NCBI RefSeq assembly: GCF_902652685.1
Contig: NZ_CACRUY010000017.1
Span: 1 to 64,000 of the forward strand
Length of the DNA: 64,000 nucleotides
Direction of reading: 5' to 3'
Origin: Mycobacterium sp. Marseille-P9652
GTDB lineage: Bacteria > Actinomycetota > Actinomycetes > Mycobacteriales > Mycobacteriaceae
In this document: piece by piece, positions 46,818-55,747 of the stretch
Layout: the number at the start of each line of letters is the position of its first letter
How positions within the stretch are numbered: position 1 is the stretch's first letter
Translations under genes and position numbers: made by a program
Notes under the pieces: model-generated
The model's input: only the letters and a program-made list of their open reading frames with translations
Told to the model about the DNA's origin: nothing
Database searches by the model: none

Positions 46818-47516
46818 TCATTCGTACCGCAGGGTGCCCGCGATGCGGGCGGCGACCTCGGCGGCCACCCGCCGCGCCTCTTCGCTCGTCCCGGGCACGT
46901 AGCGGTCGGCGGCGGCGTCGTAGTCGGCGCCGGCGATCGACCCATGGTCGGCCGCCAGCTCGATCAGCTCGACGGGCCAGCCGACCCGCTTCAGGTCGGC
47001 GGCGAAATCCCGGCTCGCGCTGACGGGCACGGCGTCGTCCGCCACACCGTGCAGCAGCGTGAACGGCGACCCGACGCGCGCGCAGGCCAGCATGTCGGTC
47101 AGCGGTCGGCCGGAGCAGGGGTCGGGGATCATGAACGCGCCGGCCAGGCACACGGTGTGCACGAGGTCGACGCCGTAGTGGCCCGCGTCCAGCGCGACGC
47201 CCGCCGCGGCGGCCCCGCCCATGGACCACCCGACGAGCACCAGGCGGTCGGCCCGTTCGCGGGTGAATTCGAGGGACGCCAACAGGTCGGCGCGCCCGCC
47301 GTCGTCGGCGTGCGAGTTCCAATCCGGCGCCACGACGGCGGCGCCCCGGTCCGCGACCAGGCGCGCCAGGGGCCCGACGGCGGCGCGGGCGTCGGTCTGC
47401 ATGCCATGCCAGAGCAGGACGGTGGGTTGACCCGCCTCGCCGAAGACATCGGCCAACCGCCCCGGCGCGTACTCGACCGTCTCCACGGGCACTCGTGTGC
47501 CCGCCGGGGCACGCAT
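46818..47516 (-). CDS. Alpha/beta hydrolase (dienelactone hydrolase/lipase-like)
   Basis: A 232-residue serine hydrolase. The nucleophile elbow is VGWSMGG with Ser98; the Asp is in HGVADDAVPV and the His in AADHGSIAG. VLLWHGMQTDARAAVGPLA gives the oxyanion loop. No signal peptide. The ATG at 47516 was chosen because the product begins shortly before the first strand. It lies 3 bases upstream of cobN on the same strand, so it may be co-transcribed with it, yet nothing links it to cobalamin. Confidence 0.85.
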   Translation of the reverse strand: MRAPAGTRVPVETVEYAPGRLADVFGEAGQPTVLLWHGMQTDARAAVGPLARLVADRGAAVVAPDWNSHADDGGRADLLASLEFTRERADRLVLVGWSMGGAAAAGVALDAGHYGVDLVHTVCLAGAFMIPDPCSGRPLTDMLACARVGSPFTLLHGVADDAVPVSASRDFAADLKRVGWPVELIELAADHGSIAGADYDAAADRYVPGTSEEARRVAAEVAARIAGTLRYE

Positions 47517-47527
47517 TCAATCTCGAG

Positions 47528-47571
47528 CGTGCACTCACGGCATTTGCGCCGATTCTCGCCGTGACTGCACG
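47528..47571. repeat. Palindromic element between divergent genes
   Basis: Arms 47528-47541 (cgtgcactcacggc) and 47558-47571 (gccgtgactgcacg) match with one mismatch around a 16-base loop; TCTCG and CGAGA extend the symmetry outward with gaps. It fills most of the 75-base gap between divergent hydrolase and SDR genes. It differs in sequence from the element at 43168 but has the same architecture. Confidence 0.7.
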
Positions 47572-47591
47572 TTCGGCGCGAGACTGTGCCG

Positions 47592-48416
47592 ATGAACACC
47601 GTCTCCGGAACAACCGTGGCCGTCACCGGCGGTGCGCGCGGAATCGGCCTCGCGATCGCCACCGAGCTGCACCGCCTGGGCGCCCGGGTCGCCATCGGGG
47701 ACGTCGACGAAGCCGCCGTCACCGAGGCGGGCCGCCGGCTGGGGCTCGAGGTGCACCGCAAGCTGGACGTGACGGATCGCGGTTCCTTCACCGATTTCCT
47801 CGACGCCGTCGAGCACGGGCTGGGGCCGTTGGCGGTGCTGGTGAACAACGCCGGCGTCATCGCCGTGGGCATGGCGGTCGACGAAACCGACGCGGCGACC
47901 CGGCGGGTGCTCGACGTCAACATCGGCGGCGTCATCCTCGGCACCAAGCTGGGGCTGCAACGCATGCTCCCCCACGGTCGCGGGCACATCATCAACGTCG
48001 GGTCGATGGGCAGTGTGCTGCCGGTCGCCGGCATCGCCACCTATTGCGCGACGAAGCACGCGGTGCTGGGCTACACCGATTCCGTGCGGGTGGAGAACCG
48101 CGGGCGCGGGCTGCACTTTTCGACGATCATGCCCGCGCTGACCAACACCGAGATGATCGCCGGGATCGGAAGCGCGCGGGGCATCAAGAACGTCGAGCCC
48201 GAGGACGTCGCGCGTGCGGTCGCCGACGCGATCGCCAAGCCGAAGCGGCGGGTGATCGTTCCCCGGTCGATGGGGACCGCGGCGGCGGTGCAACGCATGT
48301 TGCCGCAACCCGTCGCAGAGGCGCTCGGCCGCGCGCTCGGCACGGACCGCGGTTTCACCACCGACGTGCAACCCGAGAAGCGCGAGGCCTACGCGCGACG
48401 GACCGGGACGTCGTAG
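47592..48416 (+). CDS. Short-chain dehydrogenase/reductase
   Basis: A 274-residue SDR with TGGARGIG near the N-terminus, NNAGVIAVG, and the catalytic Ser-Tyr-Lys in NVGSMGSVLPVAGIATYCATK. The segment VRVENRGRGLHFSTIMPALTNT is typical of SDRs active on retinol-, steroid- or long-chain-alcohol-like substrates. The ATG at 47592 was preferred to a GTG two codons upstream. It is convergent with the flavin monooxygenase gene (3-base gap). Confidence 0.88.
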   Translation: MNTVSGTTVAVTGGARGIGLAIATELHRLGARVAIGDVDEAAVTEAGRRLGLEVHRKLDVTDRGSFTDFLDAVEHGLGPLAVLVNNAGVIAVGMAVDETDAATRRVLDVNIGGVILGTKLGLQRMLPHGRGHIINVGSMGSVLPVAGIATYCATKHAVLGYTDSVRVENRGRGLHFSTIMPALTNTEMIAGIGSARGIKNVEPEDVARAVADAIAKPKRRVIVPRSMGTAAAVQRMLPQPVAEALGRALGTDRGFTTDVQPEKREAYARRTGTS

Positions 48417-48419
48417 ACC

Positions 48420-49877
48420 TCAGGCGGTGCGCACGTCGAAGTCGGCGAGCACCGGTTCGCGCAACAGCTCGTGGTGAGCCTCGGGCGTCCAGGGGAAAAG
48501 CTCGGGCAGCCCGTCTTTGCCGAGGTACCAGCTGTTGCAGCCGCTCACCCAAATGGTCTGCGGCATAGCGGCTTTCATGTCCTCGTTGTACTGCTTGGTG
48601 GCCGCCTCGGTGGGCGCCGCGGCGCGCACGGTGCCGTCGCGCAGCCGCTCGATCCACCACATCACGTAGTTGGCCTGGTCCTCGGCGATCGGGATCAGCG
48701 ACTGGTTGCCGATCGGTGAGTGCGGTCCCATCATCATGAACATGTTGGGGAATCCCGGCACCGCGACCGACCGGTAGGCCTTGGGTCCGTCGGCCCAGGC
48801 GTCGTCCAGGGCGATCCCGCCCTCCCCGATCACCTGCATCGGGCGCACGTAGGCGCGCGCATCGAAGCCGGTGGCGAACACGAGCAGGTCGAGTTCGTGC
48901 AGGGCGCCGTCGGCGGTGACGACGCCGCGCGGCTCGATGTGGTCGATCGCGTCCGTGATCACCTCGACGCCGGGCTGCTGCACGGACCGGTAGAAGTGCC
49001 CGGCCATCACCTGCCGCTTGCACATTGGCTGGTATGTCGGCGTCAGCTTGGCGCGCAACTCGGGGTCGCGCACCGATAGCCGCAGGTTCCACCGGCACTC
49101 GGCCTGGGCCAGCCGGCGCTGCCACCCGGGGCGGATCGGCGCCCGGCCGAGCAGGTGCCGGAAGAGCCAGCCCCAGAACAGGTACGGCAGCGAGTTCAGC
49201 ACCGGCCACCGCGACAGCGCCGCGCGGGTCAAGCCCGAGTAACGCGGGTTGGGCATCGGGTAGACCCACTGCGCGGTGCGCTGGAATATCTTCAGCCCAC
49301 GCACCTTGCCACCGAGCTCCGCGGTGATCTGCACGCCGGTCGAGCCGGTGCCGATCAAACCGATCCGCTTGTCGGACAACGAAACCGAGTGATCCCAGCG
49401 CGACGAATGGAAGGCGGGTCCGGAGAAGGTGTCGCGCCCGGGGATGTCCGGGTAACGGGGAACCCGGAGCACTCCGGTCGCGGTGACCAGGACGTCGAAC
49501 GTCTCCTCGCCGTCGGGGGTGGTGAGCCGCCACGTGCCGTCGTCGTACCGGGCCGCGGTCACGTCGGTGCCGAACCGGATGTGCGGGCGGATGCCGCGCT
49601 CGTCGGCCACCTGCCGGAAGTACGCCTGGATCTCCCCGCCGGGCGGAAGCCAGTGCGACCAGTTCGGGTTGGGCCGAAACGAATACGAGTAGTACCGCGA
49701 GGGCACGTCGCACGTGAGCCCGGGATAGGTGTTGTCGCGCCAGGTTCCGCCGACGTCGTCCGCCTTCTCGAAGATGGTGAACGAGTCGATGCCGGCGTCC
49801 TGCAGCTTGGCCGCCATGCACAGGCCCGACATCCCCGCGCCGATGATGGCGATTCGCAAACAGCGCTTCTGGGTCAT
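48420..49877 (-). CDS. Flavin-containing/Baeyer-Villiger-type monooxygenase
   Basis: A 485-residue FAD/NADPH enzyme. The FAD motif GAGMSG is at residues ~13-18, followed by IFEKADDVGGTWRDNTYPGL. The Baeyer-Villiger-like fingerprint FSGPAFHSSRWDHS precedes the NADPH motif GTGSTG. FATGFDARAYVRP is the late FAD-contact segment. Such enzymes insert oxygen next to ketones or oxidise N/S atoms; mycobacterial EthA is a relative. GAGAGGCGGG precedes the ATG at 49877. The substrate is unknown. Confidence 0.92.
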   Translation of the reverse strand: MTQKRCLRIAIIGAGMSGLCMAAKLQDAGIDSFTIFEKADDVGGTWRDNTYPGLTCDVPSRYYSYSFRPNPNWSHWLPPGGEIQAYFRQVADERGIRPHIRFGTDVTAARYDDGTWRLTTPDGEETFDVLVTATGVLRVPRYPDIPGRDTFSGPAFHSSRWDHSVSLSDKRIGLIGTGSTGVQITAELGGKVRGLKIFQRTAQWVYPMPNPRYSGLTRAALSRWPVLNSLPYLFWGWLFRHLLGRAPIRPGWQRRLAQAECRWNLRLSVRDPELRAKLTPTYQPMCKRQVMAGHFYRSVQQPGVEVITDAIDHIEPRGVVTADGALHELDLLVFATGFDARAYVRPMQVIGEGGIALDDAWADGPKAYRSVAVPGFPNMFMMMGPHSPIGNQSLIPIAEDQANYVMWWIERLRDGTVRAAAPTEAATKQYNEDMKAAMPQTIWVSGCNSWYLGKDGLPELFPWTPEAHHELLREPVLADFDVRTA

Positions 49878-49949
49878 GGGTCACCCGCCTCTCGCGGGCC
49901 TGACGCTACGCCGATCGGCTCGGCGTAGCGACAGGTTTGGCCCCAGCGA

Positions 49950-50336
49950 TCATCCGGCCGCCACGCGCTTCGACCCGAAGACGCGTTCCTGCACGGCGGT
50001 GTCCCCGTACGAATGCGCCTCGACGATCTTGCCGTTGGCGAAGGTGTACACGTCGGCCTCCTGGGACGTCTCGTCCCCCACCGTCACCTCGCCCAGGACC
50101 ATCACGACGTCACCGTCGGCCAGGAACCGCTTTGCCTGCACCTTGGCGGACTTCTCCGCCATCCGCATGAGCAGTTCGGTGATCTCGGCCTTGCCGCGGT
50201 AGGTGCCGCCGATCGTGCTCTCGCCGTTGACCGTCCATACGGCGCCGTCGTCGAAGACGCTGAGCGCGGTTGCGAGGTCGCCAGCGTCGAAGGACTCGTA
50301 GCCCTTACGGGCCTGCTCGATGTTGTTGTTGGACAT
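49950..50336 (-). CDS. SnoaL/NTF2-like unit with its own internal start
   Basis: Alternative product of 128 residues starting at the internal ATG 50336, behind GGAAGGAAA with normal spacing. It has the NTF2-like plan: N-terminal helix (ARKGYESFDAGDLATALSVF), DDGAVWTVNG, GTYRGKAEITELL, and EADVYTFANGKIVEAHSYGD. Stand-alone proteins of this type are common. I list it because the signals for separate translation are better than those expected inside a true fusion. Confidence 0.55.
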   Translation of the reverse strand: MSNNNIEQARKGYESFDAGDLATALSVFDDGAVWTVNGESTIGGTYRGKAEITELLMRMAEKSAKVQAKRFLADGDVVMVLGEVTVGDETSQEADVYTFANGKIVEAHSYGDTAVQERVFGSKRVAAG

Positions 50337-51713
50337 GGGTTTTTCCTTCCATTCGTGTTTATCTGCCGGGACACCGCCGGGCCGGGGGAGATTGGCGCGG
50401 AGAACGCGAAACAGCATGGCCGGCCGCAGCAACCGGGTCGGTGGGTCGACCATCGCGATGACCCGCATGAATTGGCCGGCGACCACCGGATCGGATTCGG
50501 TGGCGCTCATCACCGGCTCGAGGAACGCATTGCTGATGCGAATCGACAGGGGGCGTCGACCCGTGACTTCGGGAAGGGCGAGGTCGGAGCCGACGGCGGT
50601 CTGCCAGGCCACCCGCACCTCCCGGGCGCAGGCCCGGAAGAAGCGCCGGTTCAGGTTGTGGTCCCCGCGGTGCAGGCAGTCGCGCAGCACCGTCGCCTCG
50701 ATCGCCGCGACGGTCATGCCCTGCCCGTAGATCGGATTGAAGCTGCACACGGCGTCCCCGACCACCAGCAGACCCTCGGGCGTTCGGCGCATCTTGTCGT
50801 ACCGCCGCCAGCGGTTCGATGGGACACGATGCTGAACCACCTCGCCCAGGGGTTCGGCCGTGCGGACCGCCTCGAGCACGTGCGCAGGGGCGAGACCGGC
50901 CGCGAAGTCGAGCATCTCGGCGAGGTGACGGGGCGGCTCGACCCCCGCCATGCCGCCGACGGCGAACATGGCGGTGCCGTTCTCGTACCGGATGAATCCG
51001 AACATCTCGGGGTGGCCCGGTTCCGGGAACAGGGCGATCATGTGCTCGTTCACCACGCCTGGCGCGATGCGCAGCAGCTGGCACGCGTAGGCCAGCCGCA
51101 CCGTCAGCTCGTCTTCGGGGGGGCGGCCGTAGCCGAGTTCGTCGAGGAAGACCGGGGTCCGGGAGCCGCGGCCCGTCGCGTCCACGACGAGGTCGGCGGA
51201 AAGCGTGAGCGGACGGTCCAGTGCGCGGTCCACGAGGCGCACCCCGGTGACGCGCCGGCGGTCCGGCGTCGCGGTCAGGCCGATGACGTCGTGGGCTTCG
51301 AGCAGCCGGACGTTGGCGATGCCACGCACCCGCCGGCGCACGTTCCATTCGAGGACGGGCCGGCTCGGGAAGAACACCACCGCAGGGTTGGGCGCAGTGC
51401 CGGAACGCACCATCTGGTGTCCGGCGAAGGCGAGACGCAACTTCGACAGGTCACCGCGCCAGCTCTCGACCCCCTGGGCGGTGAGGTCGTCGGCGAATCC
51501 CGGAAACAGCTCATCGAGGATCTGGGTGCCCCGGGCCTGGATGGCGTGGATGAGCCTGCCCTGCGGCACGCCCCTTCGGTTGACCGGGTCCGTGGGCAAC
51601 AGGTCACGTTCGACGACCGTCACCCGGTCGTAGCGGTCGGCCAACACCCGGGCCGCCAGCAGGCCCGCCATGCTCGCGCCGAGTACTACCGCATGATCAC
51701 CGCTCTTTGACAT
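49950..51713 (-). CDS. FAD-dependent monooxygenase fused in frame to a SnoaL-like domain
   Basis: A 587-residue frame in two parts. Residues 1-455 are an aromatic-hydroxylase-like flavoprotein: VVLGASMAGLLAARVLADRY (FAD GxxxxG), DLVVDATGRGSRTP, and GLLVVGDAVCSFNPIYGQGM (GD motif). Residues 460-587 form a complete NTF2/SnoaL unit starting MSNNNIEQARKGYESFDAGD. A good ribosome site (GGAAGGAAA) and an ATG at 50336 stand at the junction, so the second part was probably once a separate gene and may still be translated separately. A stop (TAA) lies in another frame just before the junction, so a small indel could have made the fusion. The ATG at 51713 follows GAAGGGGAT. Confidence 0.85.
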   Translation of the reverse strand: MSKSGDHAVVLGASMAGLLAARVLADRYDRVTVVERDLLPTDPVNRRGVPQGRLIHAIQARGTQILDELFPGFADDLTAQGVESWRGDLSKLRLAFAGHQMVRSGTAPNPAVVFFPSRPVLEWNVRRRVRGIANVRLLEAHDVIGLTATPDRRRVTGVRLVDRALDRPLTLSADLVVDATGRGSRTPVFLDELGYGRPPEDELTVRLAYACQLLRIAPGVVNEHMIALFPEPGHPEMFGFIRYENGTAMFAVGGMAGVEPPRHLAEMLDFAAGLAPAHVLEAVRTAEPLGEVVQHRVPSNRWRRYDKMRRTPEGLLVVGDAVCSFNPIYGQGMTVAAIEATVLRDCLHRGDHNLNRRFFRACAREVRVAWQTAVGSDLALPEVTGRRPLSIRISNAFLEPVMSATESDPVVAGQFMRVIAMVDPPTRLLRPAMLFRVLRANLPRPGGVPADKHEWKEKPMSNNNIEQARKGYESFDAGDLATALSVFDDGAVWTVNGESTIGGTYRGKAEITELLMRMAEKSAKVQAKRFLADGDVVMVLGEVTVGDETSQEADVYTFANGKIVEAHSYGDTAVQERVFGSKRVAAG

Positions 51714-51816
51714 CGGGCATCCCCTTCGACGAGACGAACTGCCCGAAGTGTCCGGCGGCCGGTGGCGGCGCCCTAGAGTAGTCGGCTACTCAATTCTGGG
51801 CGGTCGGGACGAGCCG

Positions 51817-51822
51817 TACCGT
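51817..51822 (+). promoter_or_regulatory. cobG: Candidate -10 box of cobG (leaderless)
   Basis: TACCGT, 6 bases before the ATG at 51829. It fits TANNNT with leaderless spacing and supports this start. No B12-riboswitch-like fold fits in the short upstream region. Confidence 0.45.
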
Positions 51823-51828
51823 GGGCTC

Positions 51829-52965
51829 ATGCCGAGGAGCCGTGACACCGACGCCTGCCCGGGCGCGCTGCAGGTGCATCAGGCCGCCGACGGCGAGCTG
51901 GCGAGGGTGCGTCTGCCCGGCGGCATGATCACCGCCGCCCAGCTGGCGACGCTGGCCCGCGTTTCGGCCGAGTCGGGTTCCGGGACGCTCGAACTGACCG
52001 CGCGCGGCAACGTGCAGGTGCGCGGCCTCACCGACGTGACGGCGGCCGGCGAGGCGATGGCCGGCGCGGGCCTGCTGCCCTCCGTGACGCACGAAAAGGT
52101 GCGCAACGTCGTCGCGTCGCCGCTGTCCGGCCGGGCCGGCGGCACCCGCGACGTGCGGGGGTGGGTCGAAGAGTTGGACGCGGCGATCTGCGCCGAGCCC
52201 ACGCTCGCCGGGCTGGGCGGCCGGTTCTGGTTCAGCCTGGACGACGGGCGCGCCGACGTGTCCGGACTGCGCGCCGACGTGGGTGTCCACGTGCTCGACG
52301 ACGCCTGTGCGCTGCTGCTGGCCGGGCGCGACACCGGCATACGGTTGGCGTTCGACGAGGCGGTCGAGGCGCTGGTCGCCTTGGCGCGACGTTTCGTCGA
52401 AATCCGCGGAAAAGCCTGGCGCGTCGGCGAATTGGGCGACCTGCGGGTGATGCTGCCCGGTGCCGAGCCGGCCGGGCCGTTATTCCCCGTTGTTACCAAG
52501 GGGCCGGTCGGGTGGGTCGGCCAGGACGACGGCCGCGTCACTCTGGCCGCCGGGGTGCCGCTGGGGATGCTGTCCGCCCGGGTCGCCGAGTTTCTGGCGG
52601 CGATCGAGGCGCCCATCGTGGTGACGCCGTGGCGCTCGGTGCTGGTGTGCGACCTCGAGGAAGCCGTCGCTGACACCGCTTTGCGTGTGCTGGCACCGCT
52701 CGGTCTGATCTTCGACGAGAACTCGCCCTGGCTGGGTGTCAGCGCCTGCACGGGCAGCCCTGGCTGCGCGCACTCGGCGGCCGACGTGCGCGCCGATGCC
52801 GCGCGATCGCTGGACGCGGACTACCCGGTGCACCGGCATTTCGTCGGCTGCGACCGCGCGTGCGGCAGCCCGCATGCCGGCGAGGTCCTGCTGGCAACGG
52901 GCGACGGATACCGCCCGCTATCCCGCGGCGAAGCCGGGCGAAGCGGATCGTCGCCGTCGTCCTAG
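51829..52965 (+). CDS. cobG: Precorrin-3B synthase CobG
   Basis: A 378-residue nitrite/sulfite-reductase-like protein that hydroxylates precorrin-3A to precorrin-3B with oxygen. It has two ferredoxin-like half domains (VRLPGGMITAAQLATLARV; the RGNVQVRGL strand) and the Fe4S4/siroheme cysteine cluster SACTGSPGCAHS plus GCDRACGSP near the C-terminus. I started at ATG 51829 because MPRSRDTDACPGALQVH is the usual opening and a -10 box precedes it; the frame is open upstream to 51748. It heads cobG-cobH-cobIJ. Confidence 0.94.
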   Translation: MPRSRDTDACPGALQVHQAADGELARVRLPGGMITAAQLATLARVSAESGSGTLELTARGNVQVRGLTDVTAAGEAMAGAGLLPSVTHEKVRNVVASPLSGRAGGTRDVRGWVEELDAAICAEPTLAGLGGRFWFSLDDGRADVSGLRADVGVHVLDDACALLLAGRDTGIRLAFDEAVEALVALARRFVEIRGKAWRVGELGDLRVMLPGAEPAGPLFPVVTKGPVGWVGQDDGRVTLAAGVPLGMLSARVAEFLAAIEAPIVVTPWRSVLVCDLEEAVADTALRVLAPLGLIFDENSPWLGVSACTGSPGCAHSAADVRADAARSLDADYPVHRHFVGCDRACGSPHAGEVLLATGDGYRPLSRGEAGRSGSSPSS

Positions 52966-52968
52966 GGT
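52963..52968 (+). promoter_or_regulatory. cobH: Candidate -10 box of cobH overlapping the cobG stop
   Basis: TAGGGT, whose TAG is the cobG stop codon, 6 bases before the GTG at 52975. This would allow a leaderless cobH message in addition to the operon transcript. Confidence 0.35.
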
Positions 52969-52974
52969 TATCGA

Positions 52975-53601
52975 GTGCTCGACTACCTCCGCGACGCCGC
53001 CGAGATCTACCGGCAGTCGTTCGCGGCGATCCGCGCCGAAGCGGACCTCGACCGGTTCCCCGGGGACGTCGCCCGGGTGGTGGTCCGGTTGATCCACACG
53101 TGCGGGCAGGTCGACGTCGCCGAGCACGTCGCCTACACCGACGACGTGGTCGCGCGCGCGGGCGAAGCCCTGCGCGCCGGCGCGCCGGTGCTGTGCGACT
53201 CGTCGATGGTCGCCGCCGGGATCACCGCCGCGCGGCTGCCGGCCCGCAACGAGGTGGTGTCGCTGGTCGCCGACCCGCGCGCTGCCGAGCACGCCGAAAA
53301 GGGGCAAACCACCCGCTCGGCGGCGGGCGTGGAACTGTGGGCCGACCGGCTGCCCGGCGCCGTGCTGGCCATCGGCAACGCGCCCACCGCCCTGTTCCGC
53401 CTGCTCGAGCTGGTCGACGAGGGGTTGTCCCCGCCGGCCGCCGTGCTGGGCGGCCCCGTCGGCTTCGTCGGTTCCGCCCAGTCCAAGGACGAGCTCATCG
53501 CCCGTCCGCGCGGGATGGCCTACCTCGTGGTGCGTGGCCGCCGCGGCGGCAGCGCCATGGCCGCCGCCGCCGTCAACGCGATCGCCAGCGAGCGCGAATG
53601 A
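52975..53601 (+). CDS. cobH: Precorrin-8X methylmutase CobH
   Basis: A 208-residue enzyme, the same length as M. tuberculosis CobH, that moves the C-11 methyl group to C-12, giving hydrogenobyrinic acid. The catalytic His41 is in [23 protein letters not shown] and [15 protein letters not shown] are conserved. It starts 9 bases after cobG and its stop overlaps the cobIJ start (ATGA). Confidence 0.97.
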   Translation: MLDYLRDAAEIYRQSFAAIRAEADLDRFPGDVARVVVRLIHTCGQVDVAEHVAYTDDVVARAGEALRAGAPVLCDSSMVAAGITAARLPARNEVVSLVADPRAAEHAEKGQTTRSAAGVELWADRLPGAVLAIGNAPTALFRLLELVDEGLSPPAAVLGGPVGFVGSAQSKDELIARPRGMAYLVVRGRRGGSAMAAAAVNAIASERE

Positions 53602-55076
53602 CCGGCCGCGGCACGTTGTACGGGGTCGGACTCGGCCCGGGCGACCCGGAGCTGGTGACCGTCAAGGCCGCCCGGGTGATCGGCGAGGCCGACGTCGTCG
53701 CCTATCACAGCGCCCGGCACGGCCGCAGCATCGCCCGCGGCATCGCGGCGCCGTATCTGCGGCCCGGGCAGATCGAAGAGCACCTGGTCTATCCCGTGAC
53801 CACCGAGACGACCGATCATCCGGGCGGCTACGCGGGCGCGCTCGAGGACTTCTATGCCGAGGCCACGCGGCGCATCGCCGCGCACCTCGACGCCGGCCGC
53901 GACGTCGCGTTGCTCGCCGAGGGTGACCCGCTCTTCTACAGCTCCTACATGCACCTGCACACCCGGCTCACCGAGCGGTTCAACGCGGAGATCATCCCGG
54001 GCGTGACGTCGGTGAGCGCCGCCTCCGCGGCCATCGCCACACCCTTGGTGGCCGGCGACGAGGTGCTCTCGGTGCTGCCGGGGACCCTGCCCGTCGCCGA
54101 GCTGACCCGCCGGCTCGCCGATGCGGACGCGGCCGTGGTGCTCAAGCTTGGTCGTTCCTACGGCGCTGTGCGCGAGGCGCTTTCGGCGTCCGGACAACTT
54201 GACGGGGCGTTCTACGTCGAGCGGGCCAGCACGGCCGGGCAACGGGTCATGCCGGCCGCGGACGTCGACGAGAGCAGCGTGCCCTACTTCTCGCTCGCGA
54301 TGCTGCCGGGGGGCAGGCGGCGTGCCGGGAATGCGCCGGCCGGAACCGTGACGGTGGTGGGCCTGGGCCCCGGCGACCTGGATTGGATGACGCCGCAGAG
54401 CCGGCGCGAGCTCGCGGCCGCGACCGATCTCATCGGCTACCACGGCTACCTCGACCGGGTGCCGGCCCGCGACGGCCAACGCCGCCATCCCAGCGACAAC
54501 GCCGACGAGCCGGCGCGGGCACGGCTGGCCTGCGCGCTCGCCGAGCAGGGCTGCGCCGTCGCGGTGGTGTCCTCGGGAGATCCTGGCGTGTTCGCGATGG
54601 CGACCGCGGTGCTCGAGGAGGCCAAGCAGTGGCCGGGCGTGCGGGTGCGCGTGATCCCCGCGATGACGGCCGCGCAGGCCGTCGCCAGCCGGGTCGGGGC
54701 GCCGCTGGGCCACGACTACGCGGTGATTTCGTTGTCCGACCGGCTCAAGCCCTGGGAGGTGATCTCGGCGCGGCTCGGCGCGGCGGCCGCCGCCGACCTC
54801 GTCCTGGCCATCTACAACCCGGCGTCGAAGACGCGCACCTGGCAGGTGGGCGCGATGCGCGACATCCTGCTTGACCACCGCGAGCCGGGGACGCCGGTGG
54901 TGATCGGTCGCGACGTGTCGGGACCCGGTGAGGACGTCCGCGTCGTGCGCCTGGCCGACCTCGACCCCGCCGACGTCGACATGCGCTGCCTGCTCATCGT
55001 CGGGTCTTCTCAAACCCAGTGGTACGCGGACGATTCCGGCGACCGGGTGTTCACTCCGCGCCGCTACCCGGGGTGA
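53598..55076 (+). CDS. cobI: Bifunctional precorrin-2 C20-/precorrin-3B C17-methyltransferase CobIJ
   Basis: A 492-residue fusion of two SAM-dependent methyltransferases. Residues 1-240 are CobI ([45 protein letters not shown]). Residues ~245-492 are CobJ ([42 protein letters not shown]). CobI methylates C-20 of precorrin-2; CobJ methylates C-17 with ring contraction. M. tuberculosis Rv2066 has the same fusion. The ATGA overlap couples it to cobH. It ends 4 bases from a convergent flavodoxin-like gene. Confidence 0.97.
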   Translation: MTGRGTLYGVGLGPGDPELVTVKAARVIGEADVVAYHSARHGRSIARGIAAPYLRPGQIEEHLVYPVTTETTDHPGGYAGALEDFYAEATRRIAAHLDAGRDVALLAEGDPLFYSSYMHLHTRLTERFNAEIIPGVTSVSAASAAIATPLVAGDEVLSVLPGTLPVAELTRRLADADAAVVLKLGRSYGAVREALSASGQLDGAFYVERASTAGQRVMPAADVDESSVPYFSLAMLPGGRRRAGNAPAGTVTVVGLGPGDLDWMTPQSRRELAAATDLIGYHGYLDRVPARDGQRRHPSDNADEPARARLACALAEQGCAVAVVSSGDPGVFAMATAVLEEAKQWPGVRVRVIPAMTAAQAVASRVGAPLGHDYAVISLSDRLKPWEVISARLGAAAAADLVLAIYNPASKTRTWQVGAMRDILLDHREPGTPVVIGRDVSGPGEDVRVVRLADLDPADVDMRCLLIVGSSQTQWYADDSGDRVFTPRRYPG

Positions 55077-55080
55077 CGGC

Positions 55081-55701
55081 TCACTCGTAGGGCGGATACG
55101 GATGCTCGCGCAGCGCGCCCGCCAGGTGCACCGCGTTGCGGGCCGCCGACTCGGTGGTGGTGGCGATGACTTCGGGCACCTCGTCGAGGTCGGTGAAGTC
55201 GCCGCCCTGCATTGCCTCGCCGTTCCAGTACGTGCAGCCCTGGGCGGGAATCGAGAAGCCGATGTCGTTGAGCCCCTGGAAGAGGTCGGCGACGATCTTA
55301 TGGGCGCCGTCCTCGTTGCCAACCACGGCGGCCAGCGCCACCTTGCCGAGCATCTTGGGCCGTCCTGCCTCGTCCTTGTCGGAGATTTCGGCGTCGAGCC
55401 GCTCCAGTACGCGCTGAGCGACGCTGGACATGTGCCCGACCCACGTGGGGGTCGAAATCACGACGATGTCCGAGGCCACGATCTTCTCGAGGAGTTGCGG
55501 CCACTCGTCCCCCGGCCCCATGTCGGCGTCCGTGCCGGGCAGCAGGTTCATGCCGACGCAGCGGACCTTCTCGCCGTCGGCGCCGTACTTGCGCAACTGT
55601 TCGAGCACCTGATCGGCCATCAGCTCGCTGCTCGAGGTGGCGGGGCTCTTCTTCAAGGTGCAGATCAACGCGATGGCGCGCAGTGGTGTGGCCGAGGACA
55701 T
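55081..55701 (-). CDS. Flavodoxin-like NADPH-dependent FMN reductase
   Basis: A 206-residue flavodoxin-fold protein. The opening AIALICTLKKSPATSSSELM is the FMN-phosphate loop; STPTWVGHMSSVAQRVLERL and VVGNEDGAHKIVADLFQGL are typical of FMN reductase/WrbA-like proteins. It probably reduces flavin or quinones with NAD(P)H. The ATG at 55701 gives the standard N-terminus. M. tuberculosis has Rv2067c and blaC in this interval instead. Confidence 0.87.
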   Translation of the reverse strand: MSSATPLRAIALICTLKKSPATSSSELMADQVLEQLRKYGADGEKVRCVGMNLLPGTDADMGPGDEWPQLLEKIVASDIVVISTPTWVGHMSSVAQRVLERLDAEISDKDEAGRPKMLGKVALAAVVGNEDGAHKIVADLFQGLNDIGFSIPAQGCTYWNGEAMQGGDFTDLDEVPEVIATTTESAARNAVHLAGALREHPYPPYE

Positions 55702-55747
55702 GGTGGGCGCATACCCGCGTACGGACACCGCAAACGAGGGGCCGCCG

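Noticed and set aside
51714-51828. Cobalamin riboswitch upstream of cobG
   Set aside because: The region is too short for the aptamer and lacks a B12-box-like GCCACTG; a leaderless promoter explains the start better.
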